Shown here: positions 8,818 through 17,857 of the stretch, in pieces
Numbering within the stretch: the stretch's first letter is position 1
Layout of the letters: each line of letters starts with the position of its first letter
Assembly: GCF_002915175.1 (NCBI RefSeq)
Contig: NZ_NXEJ01000003.1
Coordinates: 248,001-312,000 of the forward strand
Direction: 5' to 3'
Source of the DNA: Agrobacterium rosae
GTDB lineage: Bacteria; Pseudomonadota; Alphaproteobacteria; Rhizobiales; Rhizobiaceae
Length of the DNA: 64,000 nt
Position numbers and translations under genes: made by a program
Notes under the pieces: model-generated
The model's database searches: none
The model's input: the letters and a program-made list of their open reading frames with translations, nothing else
Told to the model about the DNA's origin: nothing

Positions 8818-9656
8818 GACAGGCTCCCTGCTGCATTTATGGCTTGGCGATCCAGAACTTGTAAACGGGAAACAGGATGTTTGGGATCTGGCATGGCGGC
8901 AATCAGCCCACGCGTGTAGGGATGCTTTGCTTCTTCAATGCTGCTCAGCGTTTCGATAACCTGTCCCTGATACATGACGAGAATTTTTTCGCAAAAGGAT
9001 GCGACCATACGGATGTCGTGGCTGATGAGCAGAAGTGCCGAATTATTTTCCCGCACCAGTTCGTCGAGAAGCCTTAAGACATCGCCTCTAACGCTGACAT
9101 CCAACGCCGATGTTGGCTCATCGGCGATGACAAGACGCGGCTTGGCCAGCAGCATCATTGCAATCATGACCCGTTGACCCATACCACCGGAAATCTGGTG
9201 CGGGTACAGCTCCATAGTGCGTTCAACATCTGCGATACGGACTTTTCCGAGCATTTCAGCGGCAAGTTCAAAAGCGCGTTTCTTGCCAATCTTCTGGTGC
9301 AGAAGGGCAGCCTCTGCCACTTGTTTGCCGACCTTAAGTACGGGATTGAGGGAGTAACGCGGGTCCTGCATAATCAATGCCATACGGTTGCCACGAAGAC
9401 CGCGCATCGCTTTTTCACTGCGGCTGAGGAGTGGCACCGCTTCGAAATCGAGCGTTGTGGCCTCTACTCGGGCAGAGGGCGGCAAAAGCCGCATGATTGC
9501 GCGCCCGAGCGTAGATTTACCGGAGCCAGATTCACCAACAATGCCGACCCGTTCTGCGCCGAGATCAAAGCTCACATTTCGCACGGCCGGAACTTCTGCC
9601 CGCCCGAAACGGACCGATAAATCCCTGACCTTGAGAATGGTTTGACTATCGGGCAT
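8814..9656 (-). CDS. ABC transporter ATP-binding protein (DppD/OppD type), copy A
   Basis: A 280-residue ATPase with Walker [24 protein letters not shown], signature ISGGMGQRVMI and Walker [22 protein letters not shown] is a DppD variant of the ABC signature. ATG at 9656 (MPDSQTIL) is preferred over ATG at 9695, because it gives an 11-base overlap with the permease stop and fits the family N-terminus. It acts with the DppF-type protein as the ATPase pair. Confidence 0.9.
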   Translation of the reverse strand: MPDSQTILKVRDLSVRFGRAEVPAVRNVSFDLGAERVGIVGESGSGKSTLGRAIMRLLPPSARVEATTLDFEAVPLLSRSEKAMRGLRGNRMALIMQDPRYSLNPVLKVGKQVAEAALLHQKIGKKRAFELAAEMLGKVRIADVERTMELYPHQISGGMGQRVMIAMMLLAKPRLVIADEPTSALDVSVRGDVLRLLDELVRENNSALLLISHDIRMVASFCEKILVMYQGQVIETLSSIEEAKHPYTRGLIAAMPDPKHPVSRLQVLDRQAINAAGSLS

Positions 9657-10545
9657 GGCGTGGATCCAAAATATCGCGAAGCGTATCTCCAACAAGGTTG
9701 AACGCTAGGCTGGTGACGAGAATGGCGATGCCTGGCATAACGGCAACCCACCAGTTATCGAGCATAAATTTGCGTCCGTTGGAGATCATCGCACCCCACT
9801 CGGGTTCCGGTGGTTGTGCTCCCAAACCAAGGAAACCAAGCGCTGCCGCCGTTAGAATGACGCCCGCCATGCTGAGAGTTAGCCGCACGACAACAGAGGG
9901 AATGCACATCGGTGCGATGTAGAGCAGTAGTAATCTGGTCCCCGACGCCCCATAAAGTCTGGCAGCAGCCACATAATCCGTGTTGCGTACAATCAGTGTT
10001 TCCGCGCGAGCCAATCGCGCAATGGGCGGCCATCCCGTTAAAGAAATGGCGATAATGGCGGTGTTGAGGCCAGCGCCGAGGGACGCAGCGAAGGCGAGTG
10101 CGAGGATCAATGACGGAAAACTGAGGACGATGTCCGTTGCTCTCATCAAGAATGCATCGGTTCGCCCCCCCACAAAGCCTGCCACAATGCCAATCAAAAG
10201 GCCGATAGGGCCGACGATCAGCGAAACGGCGAGGACCGTCTGGATTGTAATGCGTGTACCATAGATCAGGCGAGAAAGAATATCGCGTCCGAACTCATCT
10301 GTTCCTGCCCAATGGGCGAGGCTCGGTGGTTGCAGAGCCTGCGACAGGTTTTGGCCGGTGGCACTGTAAGGCGCAATCCACGGGGCAAGAATGGCGACGA
10401 TGACCAGCAAGAGCAGAACGGCAAAACCGAACATGCCCAGCGGTTCATCTGCCAGTTTTTTGAAAAAGCTCTTTAAGCTGCCAGTGGTCCGGCCAAGAGC
10501 ACCCGATGCTTGGGGCCGTGCCGCCAGAATTTGACTAGTATTCAT
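9646..10545 (-). CDS. ABC transporter permease (DppC/OppC type), copy A
   Basis: A 299-residue permease. The N-terminal oppC-type helix (FAVLLLLVIVAILAPWIAPY) is followed by GTDEFGRDILSRLIYGTR, the family landmark of DppC proteins, and a BPD_transp_1 domain with the AAARLYGASG cytoplasmic loop. ATG at 10545 overlaps the DppB-type stop as ATGA, which decides the start over a longer frame beginning at 10707. Confidence 0.9.
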   Translation of the reverse strand: MNTSQILAARPQASGALGRTTGSLKSFFKKLADEPLGMFGFAVLLLLVIVAILAPWIAPYSATGQNLSQALQPPSLAHWAGTDEFGRDILSRLIYGTRITIQTVLAVSLIVGPIGLLIGIVAGFVGGRTDAFLMRATDIVLSFPSLILALAFAASLGAGLNTAIIAISLTGWPPIARLARAETLIVRNTDYVAAARLYGASGTRLLLLYIAPMCIPSVVVRLTLSMAGVILTAAALGFLGLGAQPPEPEWGAMISNGRKFMLDNWWVAVMPGIAILVTSLAFNLVGDTLRDILDPRHAR

Positions 10546-11570
10546 GTCGTGGCCTCTCTCGTGCGGGGATCGAAAACGAGATATGCTAGATCGGAAAGGA
10601 AATTCAGCATCATGAAGATCAAACCAATGATCAGCGTGCCTGCCAGAACGGCGTTCATGTCGCCGTTCATCAGGGCGTTGGTCATGTATTGACCGATGCC
10701 GGGCCATGAAAACACGATCTCGGTCACAACCGCACCTTCAAGCAAGCCGCCGTAGGAAATCGCCAAAACGGTTATGAGCTGCACGGCGATGTTCGGCAGA
10801 AGATGGCGCATGACAATACGCAGACTAGATGCTCCCTTGGCGCGTGCGGCTACCACGTAGTCCTGGTTCAATTGCTCCAGAGTGAAGCTGCGGGTCATGC
10901 GCGTGATGTAGGCCATAGCCGAGTAGGCAAGGATACACGCAGGCAGAATGATATGGTGAACGGCGTTCCAGAACACCTCCGTGTCGCCAGCCATGAGACT
11001 GTCGATCAAAAGTAGGCCGGTTTTAGGCTCGACGAGGCCTTCGAGGTAGACATCCACGCGTCCCGGACTGCCAGCCCATTGAAGGCCTGCATAAAAAATT
11101 ACCAAACCTACGATGCCGAACCAGAAAACTGGAATGGAATGCCCGACGAGCGAGATGACCCGCGTAAATTTGTCGAACCAGCTATCGCGAAAGAAAGCTG
11201 CTGTCATACCTAGCGGAACACCTAGCAGCGTCGATATGACAACCGCCAAAGTTGCGAGTTCCAATGTTGCTGGGAACGCATTCTTGAGATCTTCAGTGAC
11301 AGGGTTGCCCGTCAGGATCGCTGTACCGAGATCTCCTTGAAAAAGGGAGATCATGTACAACCAGAACTGATGATAGAGCGGTAGATCCAGACCCAGCCGC
11401 TCCCGCATTGCCTGATAGGCCGTGGGATCGGCCAGTTCACCAACGATCGCACCAACCGGATCGGTCGGCAAGATGCGACCGATCACGAAGGTGACGACAA
11501 GCAGAACGAACAGGCTCAAAAGCAGATGCCCGAGCCGTCTAGCAAGCTCTATGAGTGTAAACTCTTTCAT
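10542..11570 (-). CDS. ABC transporter permease (DppB/OppB type), copy A
   Basis: A 342-residue permease beginning MKEFTLIELARRLGHLLLSL. It shows the DppB pattern: an N-terminal helix with TFVIGRILPTDP, then FQGDLGTAI and a C-terminal permease domain with VVAARAKGASS as the ATPase-docking loop. Start 11570 lies 16 bases after the binding-protein stop, within an operon. Confidence 0.9.
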   Translation of the reverse strand: MKEFTLIELARRLGHLLLSLFVLLVVTFVIGRILPTDPVGAIVGELADPTAYQAMRERLGLDLPLYHQFWLYMISLFQGDLGTAILTGNPVTEDLKNAFPATLELATLAVVISTLLGVPLGMTAAFFRDSWFDKFTRVISLVGHSIPVFWFGIVGLVIFYAGLQWAGSPGRVDVYLEGLVEPKTGLLLIDSLMAGDTEVFWNAVHHIILPACILAYSAMAYITRMTRSFTLEQLNQDYVVAARAKGASSLRIVMRHLLPNIAVQLITVLAISYGGLLEGAVVTEIVFSWPGIGQYMTNALMNGDMNAVLAGTLIIGLIFMMLNFLSDLAYLVFDPRTREATT

Positions 11571-11586
11571 GTGCGCAATGGCCTGA

Positions 11587-13188
11587 TTATGGAGCGTCGG
11601 ATTTCGTAACGCCTTCAATGCGGGTCAAAGACCATGGATGGCCGCTGTAACCCTTTAATCGGTTGCTCAAGACGATAGGCTCGAACCGTTCAAACATCGG
11701 CAAGACAGCAGGCTTGAGTTCGATGAACTTTTCTTGAATCTGTTTCACGAGCTCTATGCGTTTGGCGTCGTCTCTTTCGCTGTTTGCCTGCTCGCGTAGC
11801 GCATTCAGCTCAGGAATGTCCCAGGCAGAGCGCCAAACAAAGTTGCCAGCATTGTTGGCTTCTTTGGAGTTGTTGGGATTAGACGCAAAGTTATCCAGGG
11901 AACCCAGTGCAGTCGGCATGAACGAACCGGTTTGGGGGATAAGCAGATCGAAATTGCGCGCGCGGTGCGCGGCGACGATGTCGGCGCCGTTGCCCTGCTG
12001 GATATTGACCTTGATGCCGATCTCCGCAAGGTTGGCCTGAATGGCCGTGGCCATGTCCACCCTGGGCGTTTGCGAAATGGTTTTGAGTGTGACTGTGAAG
12101 CCATCTGGATATCCGGCGTCCGCCATAAGCTTCTTGGCTTTCTCGGGCTGGAAAGACCAGTCGGGGTTTGCTATCGCACCTGTCCAATCCTCTGGCACTG
12201 GGACGTTGCGGACGCGGCCGTAAGACCCCAGAATTGTCTCCGCTATGCCTTTGTAATCGATGCCGTAGGCAATTGCTTCACGCACCCCTGGCTTGGAAAA
12301 AGGCTCTGTGCCTGCATTCATCGCAAGAACGTAGTAGCCACCCGTCTTGACCTTATCGATGACAAAGCTGGCGTTGGTTTCGAACGTCCTGACATCCGCT
12401 GCGGTCAGGGCGCTCGCGATATCGATATCACCACGCTCGAGCATCAAACGGGCTGCCTGGCTTTCGGGAACGTGGCGCATGATGATACGACGCATGGTCG
12501 GTTTGCCGTCACGATAATCGTCATTTGCTTCGAGAAGAACGATATCATTGGGCGTCCAGCGACGAAGGACGTAAGGACCCGAGCCTGCGGTCTTGGTACG
12601 TAGCCACTCATTGCCATAATCGTTGTTGGTGACGTGCTTTTCGACTTCCACGCTGTCAACGACCGACGATACACCCATTGCGAGCCTATAGAGGAGCGCT
12701 TCAGGGATAACTTTGTCGGTCAGTTCGATCCGGAACGTCTTTTCGTCGGGAGCCGAAACAAGGCTTTCTATGTTGGCGGCGGTATAACCAGCCGTCTTGT
12801 AGTTGGTTGCTGCAGACTGATCGAGTTTCAAAAGCCGGACAATGGAAAACAGGACGTCCTTGGATGTTACCGGATTCCCCGAGGAGAATTTTGCTTCTTT
12901 CAGTTTGAAGGTGATGCCCTTGTCGTCAACCTGCCAGCTTTCCGCAAGTTGCGGTTTGATTTTGTTGCCGTCAGTTTGATCGGCAAAGACGAGCCGGTCG
13001 TAGGTGTTTGCCAATATTTCCTGTGTCTTCACTTCGGTGCCTTGCTGCGGGTCAAGTGAGAGCACTTGCGCCAGTGAGGTACCGATAACCAACTGATCGT
13101 TTGGGGTTGCTGCAACGGCCGCCGTGGAACTGGCAAGCGCGACTAAAAACGCTGCTGCAAAAACACGATTTGAACAAACTACATTCAT
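11587..13188 (-). CDS. ABC transporter substrate-binding protein (SBP family 5), copy A
   Basis: A 533-residue family 5 binding protein with a signal peptide (hydrophobic AAAFLVALASS, likely cleavage after AVAA). YDRLVFADQ, SSGNPVTSKDVLFS and the C-terminal end fit the peptide/oligosaccharide-binding family. ATG at 13188 follows a GAGGAG Shine-Dalgarno; the longer frame from 13221 is rejected. It is first in the operon, directly behind the regulatory stretch at 13230-13283. Its start and end resemble those of the binding protein at 23245, so the two operons look like duplicates. The ligand is probably an oligosaccharide given nearby GH1, GH43 and GH51 genes. Confidence 0.9.
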   Translation of the reverse strand: MNVVCSNRVFAAAFLVALASSTAAVAATPNDQLVIGTSLAQVLSLDPQQGTEVKTQEILANTYDRLVFADQTDGNKIKPQLAESWQVDDKGITFKLKEAKFSSGNPVTSKDVLFSIVRLLKLDQSAATNYKTAGYTAANIESLVSAPDEKTFRIELTDKVIPEALLYRLAMGVSSVVDSVEVEKHVTNNDYGNEWLRTKTAGSGPYVLRRWTPNDIVLLEANDDYRDGKPTMRRIIMRHVPESQAARLMLERGDIDIASALTAADVRTFETNASFVIDKVKTGGYYVLAMNAGTEPFSKPGVREAIAYGIDYKGIAETILGSYGRVRNVPVPEDWTGAIANPDWSFQPEKAKKLMADAGYPDGFTVTLKTISQTPRVDMATAIQANLAEIGIKVNIQQGNGADIVAAHRARNFDLLIPQTGSFMPTALGSLDNFASNPNNSKEANNAGNFVWRSAWDIPELNALREQANSERDDAKRIELVKQIQEKFIELKPAVLPMFERFEPIVLSNRLKGYSGHPWSLTRIEGVTKSDAP

Positions 13189-13665
13189 GGGCTTCTCCTC
13201 CAAGATAAACCATTTCGGCACGGGACAAGTCGTACGATGATTGCGTTATTTCTGTGAGCTGTACCGTACATCTGGTATGATGTCTTAAGTTATTCGCCCC
13301 GTCTTCAAACCGAAGTGAACCTTAATATTGCTCGGTGCGCAAGTCGCGTTTGCATGTATTCGGCATCCGCTTTGCGCTTTGCGAGCCGTCAAACGTCGGC
13401 TTTCTGAAGAGATGATGCAATCAAAAGAAAATTCATGATCTCTTTATAAACCCAAGGTAACATTAGTTGGTTTCAAAATAATCTGCATTTTCAATGACAA
13501 GGCGGTATATCTTGAATGACCATCAACGCCGTGCATAAACCAGTGTTTGATTGCAGCAATAAGGCGGGACCTGCCTATGAGAGAAGTTCCCGATACTCAA
13601 AATTTTTGAACCTCGACAAGGGACAGAAGAGGTATTATCTCTTTAAGCCAACGAGGAGGAATGAC
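13189..13665. promoter_or_regulatory. Divergent promoter region with candidate operators
   Basis: This stretch separates the ABC operon on the minus strand from the UxuA-like gene on the plus strand. It contains TCGTACGA (13230-13237), TGTACCGTACA (13260-13270) and ACATC-TGGTAT-GATGT (13268-13283). The segment ATCTGGTAT (13270-13278) recurs, on the opposite strand, in the palindrome at 24899-24914. These are likely transcription-factor sites, possibly for the GntR-type regulators nearby. The rest of the stretch is AT-rich leader for the gene at 13666. Confidence 0.45.
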
Positions 13666-14646
13666 ATGTATGTTGGGACGCAGCTCGCTGCCCGCGATGA
13701 TGATGATTATCGGATTTGGTCGCAGCTTGGAGTTAATAACATCTGCGCGGACCCAGACGGCCCATTGGACAGTTGGGGTCTCGACGATCTTAAACGTTTA
13801 CGCGAAAAAGTAGAAAGCTTTGGGCTCACGCTGGATATGATCCAGCTTCCTTTGCCTTCAAGTCCGATCGAAACCGCCACATATCCAGATATCTTGCTGG
13901 CCGGTCCAGACCGTGATCGTCAGATCGATGCGATCTGCAAACTTATTGAAAACCTTTCCGAAGCGGGTATTCCCGCAGCCAAGTACAATCTCAACCTTAT
14001 TGGAATTCCCCGCACCCCCGATGAGTTGGGAAGAGGTGGCTCCAAGAATGCATCCTTCCGATGGGACAAGACCGACCAGAACGCGGCGCCCGGCCAAGCT
14101 GGCGTTCTTTCGGAAGATGAAAACTGGGAACGGATCGACTATTTCCTCGAGCGGGTCGTGCCTGTCGCGGAAGCGAACCGCATTCGCCTAGCCTGCCATC
14201 CGCACGATCCCTACACGCCACCGGGTTATAAGGGCGTAACCCGGGTCTTGGGAACCGTGGATGGGCTGAAGAAATTCGTCACGATCCGAGAAAGCGCCTA
14301 TCACGGACTGAACTTCTGCCAGGGAACGGTCGGTGAAATGCTCGATAATCCCCGTGAAGAGATCGATGACGTCATTCGCTGGTTCGGCAACCGGAACAAA
14401 ATTTTTAATCTTCATTTCCGCAACATTCGCGGCAAGAAGCTGTCGTTCATGGAAACCTTTCCCGATGAAGGCGACATGGACATGGCCCGGTCGCTGAAGG
14501 TCTATCGTGAGGTGGGCTACAAATACATGATCATGCCGGACCACGTACCCACCATCTCCGGTCGTGATCCACAAGGTGTCGCCTTTGCCTATTGCTATGG
14601 TTATACAGCGGCCCTAGTTCAAGCGCTCGATGCCTACGGGGCTTAA
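13666..14646 (+). CDS. Mannonate dehydratase family protein (UxuA-like)
   Basis: The 326-residue product begins MYVGTQLAARDDDD. It carries ACHPHDPYTP, NFCQGTVGEM, FNLHFRNIRG and MPDHVP, corresponding to the metal-binding and catalytic segments of UxuA TIM-barrel enzymes, which dehydrate D-mannonate to 2-keto-3-deoxy-gluconate. ATG at 13666 has an AGGAGG Shine-Dalgarno at 13654-13659; the frame extends to 13516 without one. It is shorter than E. coli UxuA (about 394 residues), so the exact substrate could differ. It heads the plus-strand block followed by a beta-glucosidase. Confidence 0.78.
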   Translation: MYVGTQLAARDDDDYRIWSQLGVNNICADPDGPLDSWGLDDLKRLREKVESFGLTLDMIQLPLPSSPIETATYPDILLAGPDRDRQIDAICKLIENLSEAGIPAAKYNLNLIGIPRTPDELGRGGSKNASFRWDKTDQNAAPGQAGVLSEDENWERIDYFLERVVPVAEANRIRLACHPHDPYTPPGYKGVTRVLGTVDGLKKFVTIRESAYHGLNFCQGTVGEMLDNPREEIDDVIRWFGNRNKIFNLHFRNIRGKKLSFMETFPDEGDMDMARSLKVYREVGYKYMIMPDHVPTISGRDPQGVAFAYCYGYTAALVQALDAYGA

Positions 14647-14768
14647 ATTGTGCTGAATCCCGCACATATCCCTTTGCGGGAAGAGGCCCCCGGAGCACTT
14701 AGTAAGGCGTGACCCGGGCGTGACGATCAACCTATAACCGGCCGCACCTGGCCTTCAGGAATGACGTA

Positions 14769-16082
14769 ATGTTCTCACACAAACGTGCCGATTTTGGACC
14801 AGACTTTGTTTTTGGCGTTGCAATGGCTGCCCATCAGATTGAGGGCGGGCAGACAGACGGACGCGGCTCGTCGATCTGGGATACATTTTCTGCAACACCT
14901 GGAAATATCAAAAACGCGGATAACGGAACAATCGCCTGTAACCACTATAGTCGCTGGGCAGAAGATCTCGATCTAATCCGGGATGGCGGATTTGATGCCT
15001 ATCGCTTCTCCTTTGCTTGGTCTCGTCTCATTCCCGAAGGAGCGGGTGCGCTCAACCGCGCCGGGTTCGATTTTTATGATCGTCTGATCGATGGCATGCT
15101 GGAACGCGGAATCAAGCCATTCGCCACGCTGTACCACTGGGATTTGCCCAGCGCATTGCAGGATCGTGGTGGATGGATGAACCGCGATACCGCCAAGGCT
15201 TTTGCCGACTATGCGGCCCAGGTCAGCCGCCATTTCGGCGACAGGCTGGAGAGTATCGCGACGTTCAATGAACCGTGGTGCATCACTGTTTTAAGCCATT
15301 TTCTAGGCATTCATGCGCCAGGCTATCGCGACGTGCGGGCGACCGCCAGAGCGATGCACCATGTTTTGCTCGCTCACGGCCTTGGCATCACCTCAATGCG
15401 TGAAGAGGGCATCAAGGACAAGCTAGGAATCGTCGTAAACATGGAGAAGGCCGAGCCCTTCAGCCAAAGCCCTCAAGACATCGAAGCAGCTGCTTTGGGA
15501 GACGACATTTTCAATCGCTTCTTCCTTGATGGTGCTGTGAAGGGGACCTACCCCGAACGTGTTACGAATATTCTTGAGCCCTATCTTCCTGCCAAGTGGC
15601 AAGACGACATGAGAGCAATGTGCCCGACAATCGATTGGATCGGCATAAATTATTACACGCGCTCGCTCTACAAACATGATGATAGCGTGCCGGTGTTCCC
15701 ATTCACGCAGTCCCGTGGCGACCTCGAAAAGAGCAATGTGGGTTGGGAAGTTTACCCGCAGGCGCTCACCGAGTTTCTTGTGCGCGCCTCCAAGGATTAT
15801 CCGGGTCTGCCGATCTATGTGACCGAAAACGGCATGTCGGAAACAAACGAGAGCAAACGTATTGCCTTCTTCGACAAGCATTTTGGCGCCATCCGCGATG
15901 CGCAGGCTCAAGGTGCAGACGTACGTGGCCATATAGCATGGACCCTGATCGACAATTTTGAATGGGCCGAAGGCTATGAGCCGAAATTCGGCATTGTAGC
16001 CATGGACCCCGCGACCTTGGATCGGTTGCCCAAGGAGAGTTACCACGCATTCCAGAACATGCTGAAGGACGGCCGCCAATAG
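14769..16082 (+). CDS. Glycoside hydrolase family 1 beta-glucosidase
   Basis: A 437-residue GH1 enzyme. TFNEPW (acid/base Glu168) and YVTENG (nucleophile Glu353) are intact. The N-terminal FVFGVAMAAHQIEGG segment and the YRFSFAWSRLIPEG segment are typical of the clan. There is no signal peptide, so it acts in the cytoplasm on imported oligosaccharides. An AGGA motif precedes ATG 14769. It follows the UxuA-like gene by 122 bases and precedes the GH51 remnant. Beta-glucosidase is most likely, though GH1 also covers other beta-glycosidases. Confidence 0.92.
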   Translation: MFSHKRADFGPDFVFGVAMAAHQIEGGQTDGRGSSIWDTFSATPGNIKNADNGTIACNHYSRWAEDLDLIRDGGFDAYRFSFAWSRLIPEGAGALNRAGFDFYDRLIDGMLERGIKPFATLYHWDLPSALQDRGGWMNRDTAKAFADYAAQVSRHFGDRLESIATFNEPWCITVLSHFLGIHAPGYRDVRATARAMHHVLLAHGLGITSMREEGIKDKLGIVVNMEKAEPFSQSPQDIEAAALGDDIFNRFFLDGAVKGTYPERVTNILEPYLPAKWQDDMRAMCPTIDWIGINYYTRSLYKHDDSVPVFPFTQSRGDLEKSNVGWEVYPQALTEFLVRASKDYPGLPIYVTENGMSETNESKRIAFFDKHFGAIRDAQAQGADVRGHIAWTLIDNFEWAEGYEPKFGIVAMDPATLDRLPKESYHAFQNMLKDGRQ

Positions 16083-16385
<303 letters not shown>

Positions 16386-16390
16386 TGCAA

Positions 16391-17566
16391 ATGCAAAAAG
16401 TTACGCTGATAACTGCAGCCTGCCTGACTTTCGCAGGTGCTATGTCTACGACGACGACATTGTTCGCGAAAACAATGGTTTACGTGTCTGCCGCAACCGA
16501 TGGTCAGATCAATACCTACAGCATGAACGAGGAAACAGGTGCCTTGACGCCAGAGGGGAATGTCGAAGCCGGTGCCTCTGTTATGCCAATGACCGTAAGT
16601 CCCGACGGCAAGCATCTTTACGCGGTTGTTCGTTCGCAGCCGTACCGTGTGCTTTCGTACGAAATCGACCCCAAAACGGGTGGCTTGACAGAAAAAGCTA
16701 CGGCCGCGCTTCCCGACAGTATGCCCTATGTGTCGGTTGAAAAATTAGGTCGTCTTTTGTTCTTCACGTCCTATGGCGGCAACAAGATAGCATCCTTGCC
16801 GGTGGACGCTGATGGCCTCGTTAAGGACGGTGCCAAGCAAGTCATCCTGACAGGCCGAAATGCCCACTCGATCGTCAGTGACAAAACCGGAAAGTACGTG
16901 TTCGTTTCGAACCTCGGTTCCGATGTGGTCCTACAATTTATTTTTAATGCCAAAACTGGTTTGTTAGAGCCCAATTCTCCCGCGAGTGTCGCAACAGGGG
17001 CTGGGCAGGGTCCACGTCACATCATCGTTTCACCCGACAACAAGTCGGTCTACGTCATCACCGAACTCAGCGGTGAAGTCATCCACTACGCACTCGAAGC
17101 AAACGGGACACTCACAGAAAAAGACGTCGTGGCAATTCTCCCGCCGGATGCCGGTCTCGAAAAGGGCGTCGCGCCTCCGGTGCCGCCTGCATTCAATGCG
17201 CCGTCAAAACCAGTAACGGCGCCCGCCGCTGCCGCTGTCGTGCCAGCAAAGATCTGGGCTGCTGATATCGGTATCACGCCGGATGGACGGTTTCTCTATG
17301 CGTCGGAGCGCTCCACAAGCACGATTGCGATCTTCACCGTGTCTCTGAAGACCGGCGCACTGACGCGTGTGGGCTCCATCGAAACCGAAAAGCAGCCGCG
17401 TGGCTTTCGCATCGATCCGACAGGGCGGTTCCTGATCGCATCCGGTGAGAAGTCGGAACAGCTTTCCGTTTATGGCATTGACCAGAAAGACGGATCACTG
17501 AAAAACGTTGGGCGATACCGGGTTGGCAAGGGCGCAAATTGGGTCGAGATTGTTCGTTCTCCATAA
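16391..17566 (+). CDS. Secreted lactonase, seven-bladed beta-propeller family (6-phosphogluconolactonase-like)
   Basis: A 391-residue protein with a signal peptide followed by repeated blades such as VSPDGKHLYAVV, VSPDNKSVYVIT, ITPDGRFLYASER and IDPTGRFLIASGE, the hallmark of the Pgl/lactonase family (PF10282). ATG at 16391 is chosen because AGGAG at 16378-16382 is 8 bases away; GTG 16382 and ATG 16385 are too close. The signal peptide suggests periplasmic hydrolysis of a sugar lactone rather than the cytoplasmic pentose-phosphate step. It follows the GH51 remnant directly, and the surrounding sugar-acid dehydratases support an aldonolactone substrate. Confidence 0.85.
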   Translation: MQKVTLITAACLTFAGAMSTTTTLFAKTMVYVSAATDGQINTYSMNEETGALTPEGNVEAGASVMPMTVSPDGKHLYAVVRSQPYRVLSYEIDPKTGGLTEKATAALPDSMPYVSVEKLGRLLFFTSYGGNKIASLPVDADGLVKDGAKQVILTGRNAHSIVSDKTGKYVFVSNLGSDVVLQFIFNAKTGLLEPNSPASVATGAGQGPRHIIVSPDNKSVYVITELSGEVIHYALEANGTLTEKDVVAILPPDAGLEKGVAPPVPPAFNAPSKPVTAPAAAAVVPAKIWAADIGITPDGRFLYASERSTSTIAIFTVSLKTGALTRVGSIETEKQPRGFRIDPTGRFLIASGEKSEQLSVYGIDQKDGSLKNVGRYRVGKGANWVEIVRSP

Positions 17567-17857
17567 AAACCGGCGACGGCGCGCAAACTCGAAAACCACC
17601 CTGTGCCGATTGAGCTAGTTTGCCCAATCCTCAAAGATATGTGCATTCTATATCCGGCTGAGGTGACGAGCAATATGCCGAGACCGCATCGCGAGGCAAG
17701 TTCGCCTCGGATAAAAAAGGGGATTGAAGATTTTCGCACGGTTGCTGAGGTGAAAGCGTGCTCCGAAACGACTACCTACATGCTCGACACAGTTTCGGCG
17801 CCAGGTGATTTGTCAATAGACGCGCACGACATCGCAGTGTCCGTCTGCCTAGTCCCA
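17567..17857. other. Gene-free stretch between convergent lactonase and GH43 genes
   Basis: No supported gene. A small inverted repeat (CGAGGC 17692-17697, GCCTCG 17704-17709) is present but lacks a T tract on either strand, so it is not called a terminator. Confidence 0.45.

Noticed and set aside
14659..14680. CCCGCA/TGCGGG hairpin after the UxuA-like gene as a terminator
   Set aside because: Short stem, 10-base loop and no T tract; the next gene is on the same strand and probably co-transcribed.
17692..17709. CGAGGC/GCCTCG hairpin as a terminator
   Set aside because: Short 6-base stem with no T tract on either strand; not enough to call a terminator for the convergent genes.
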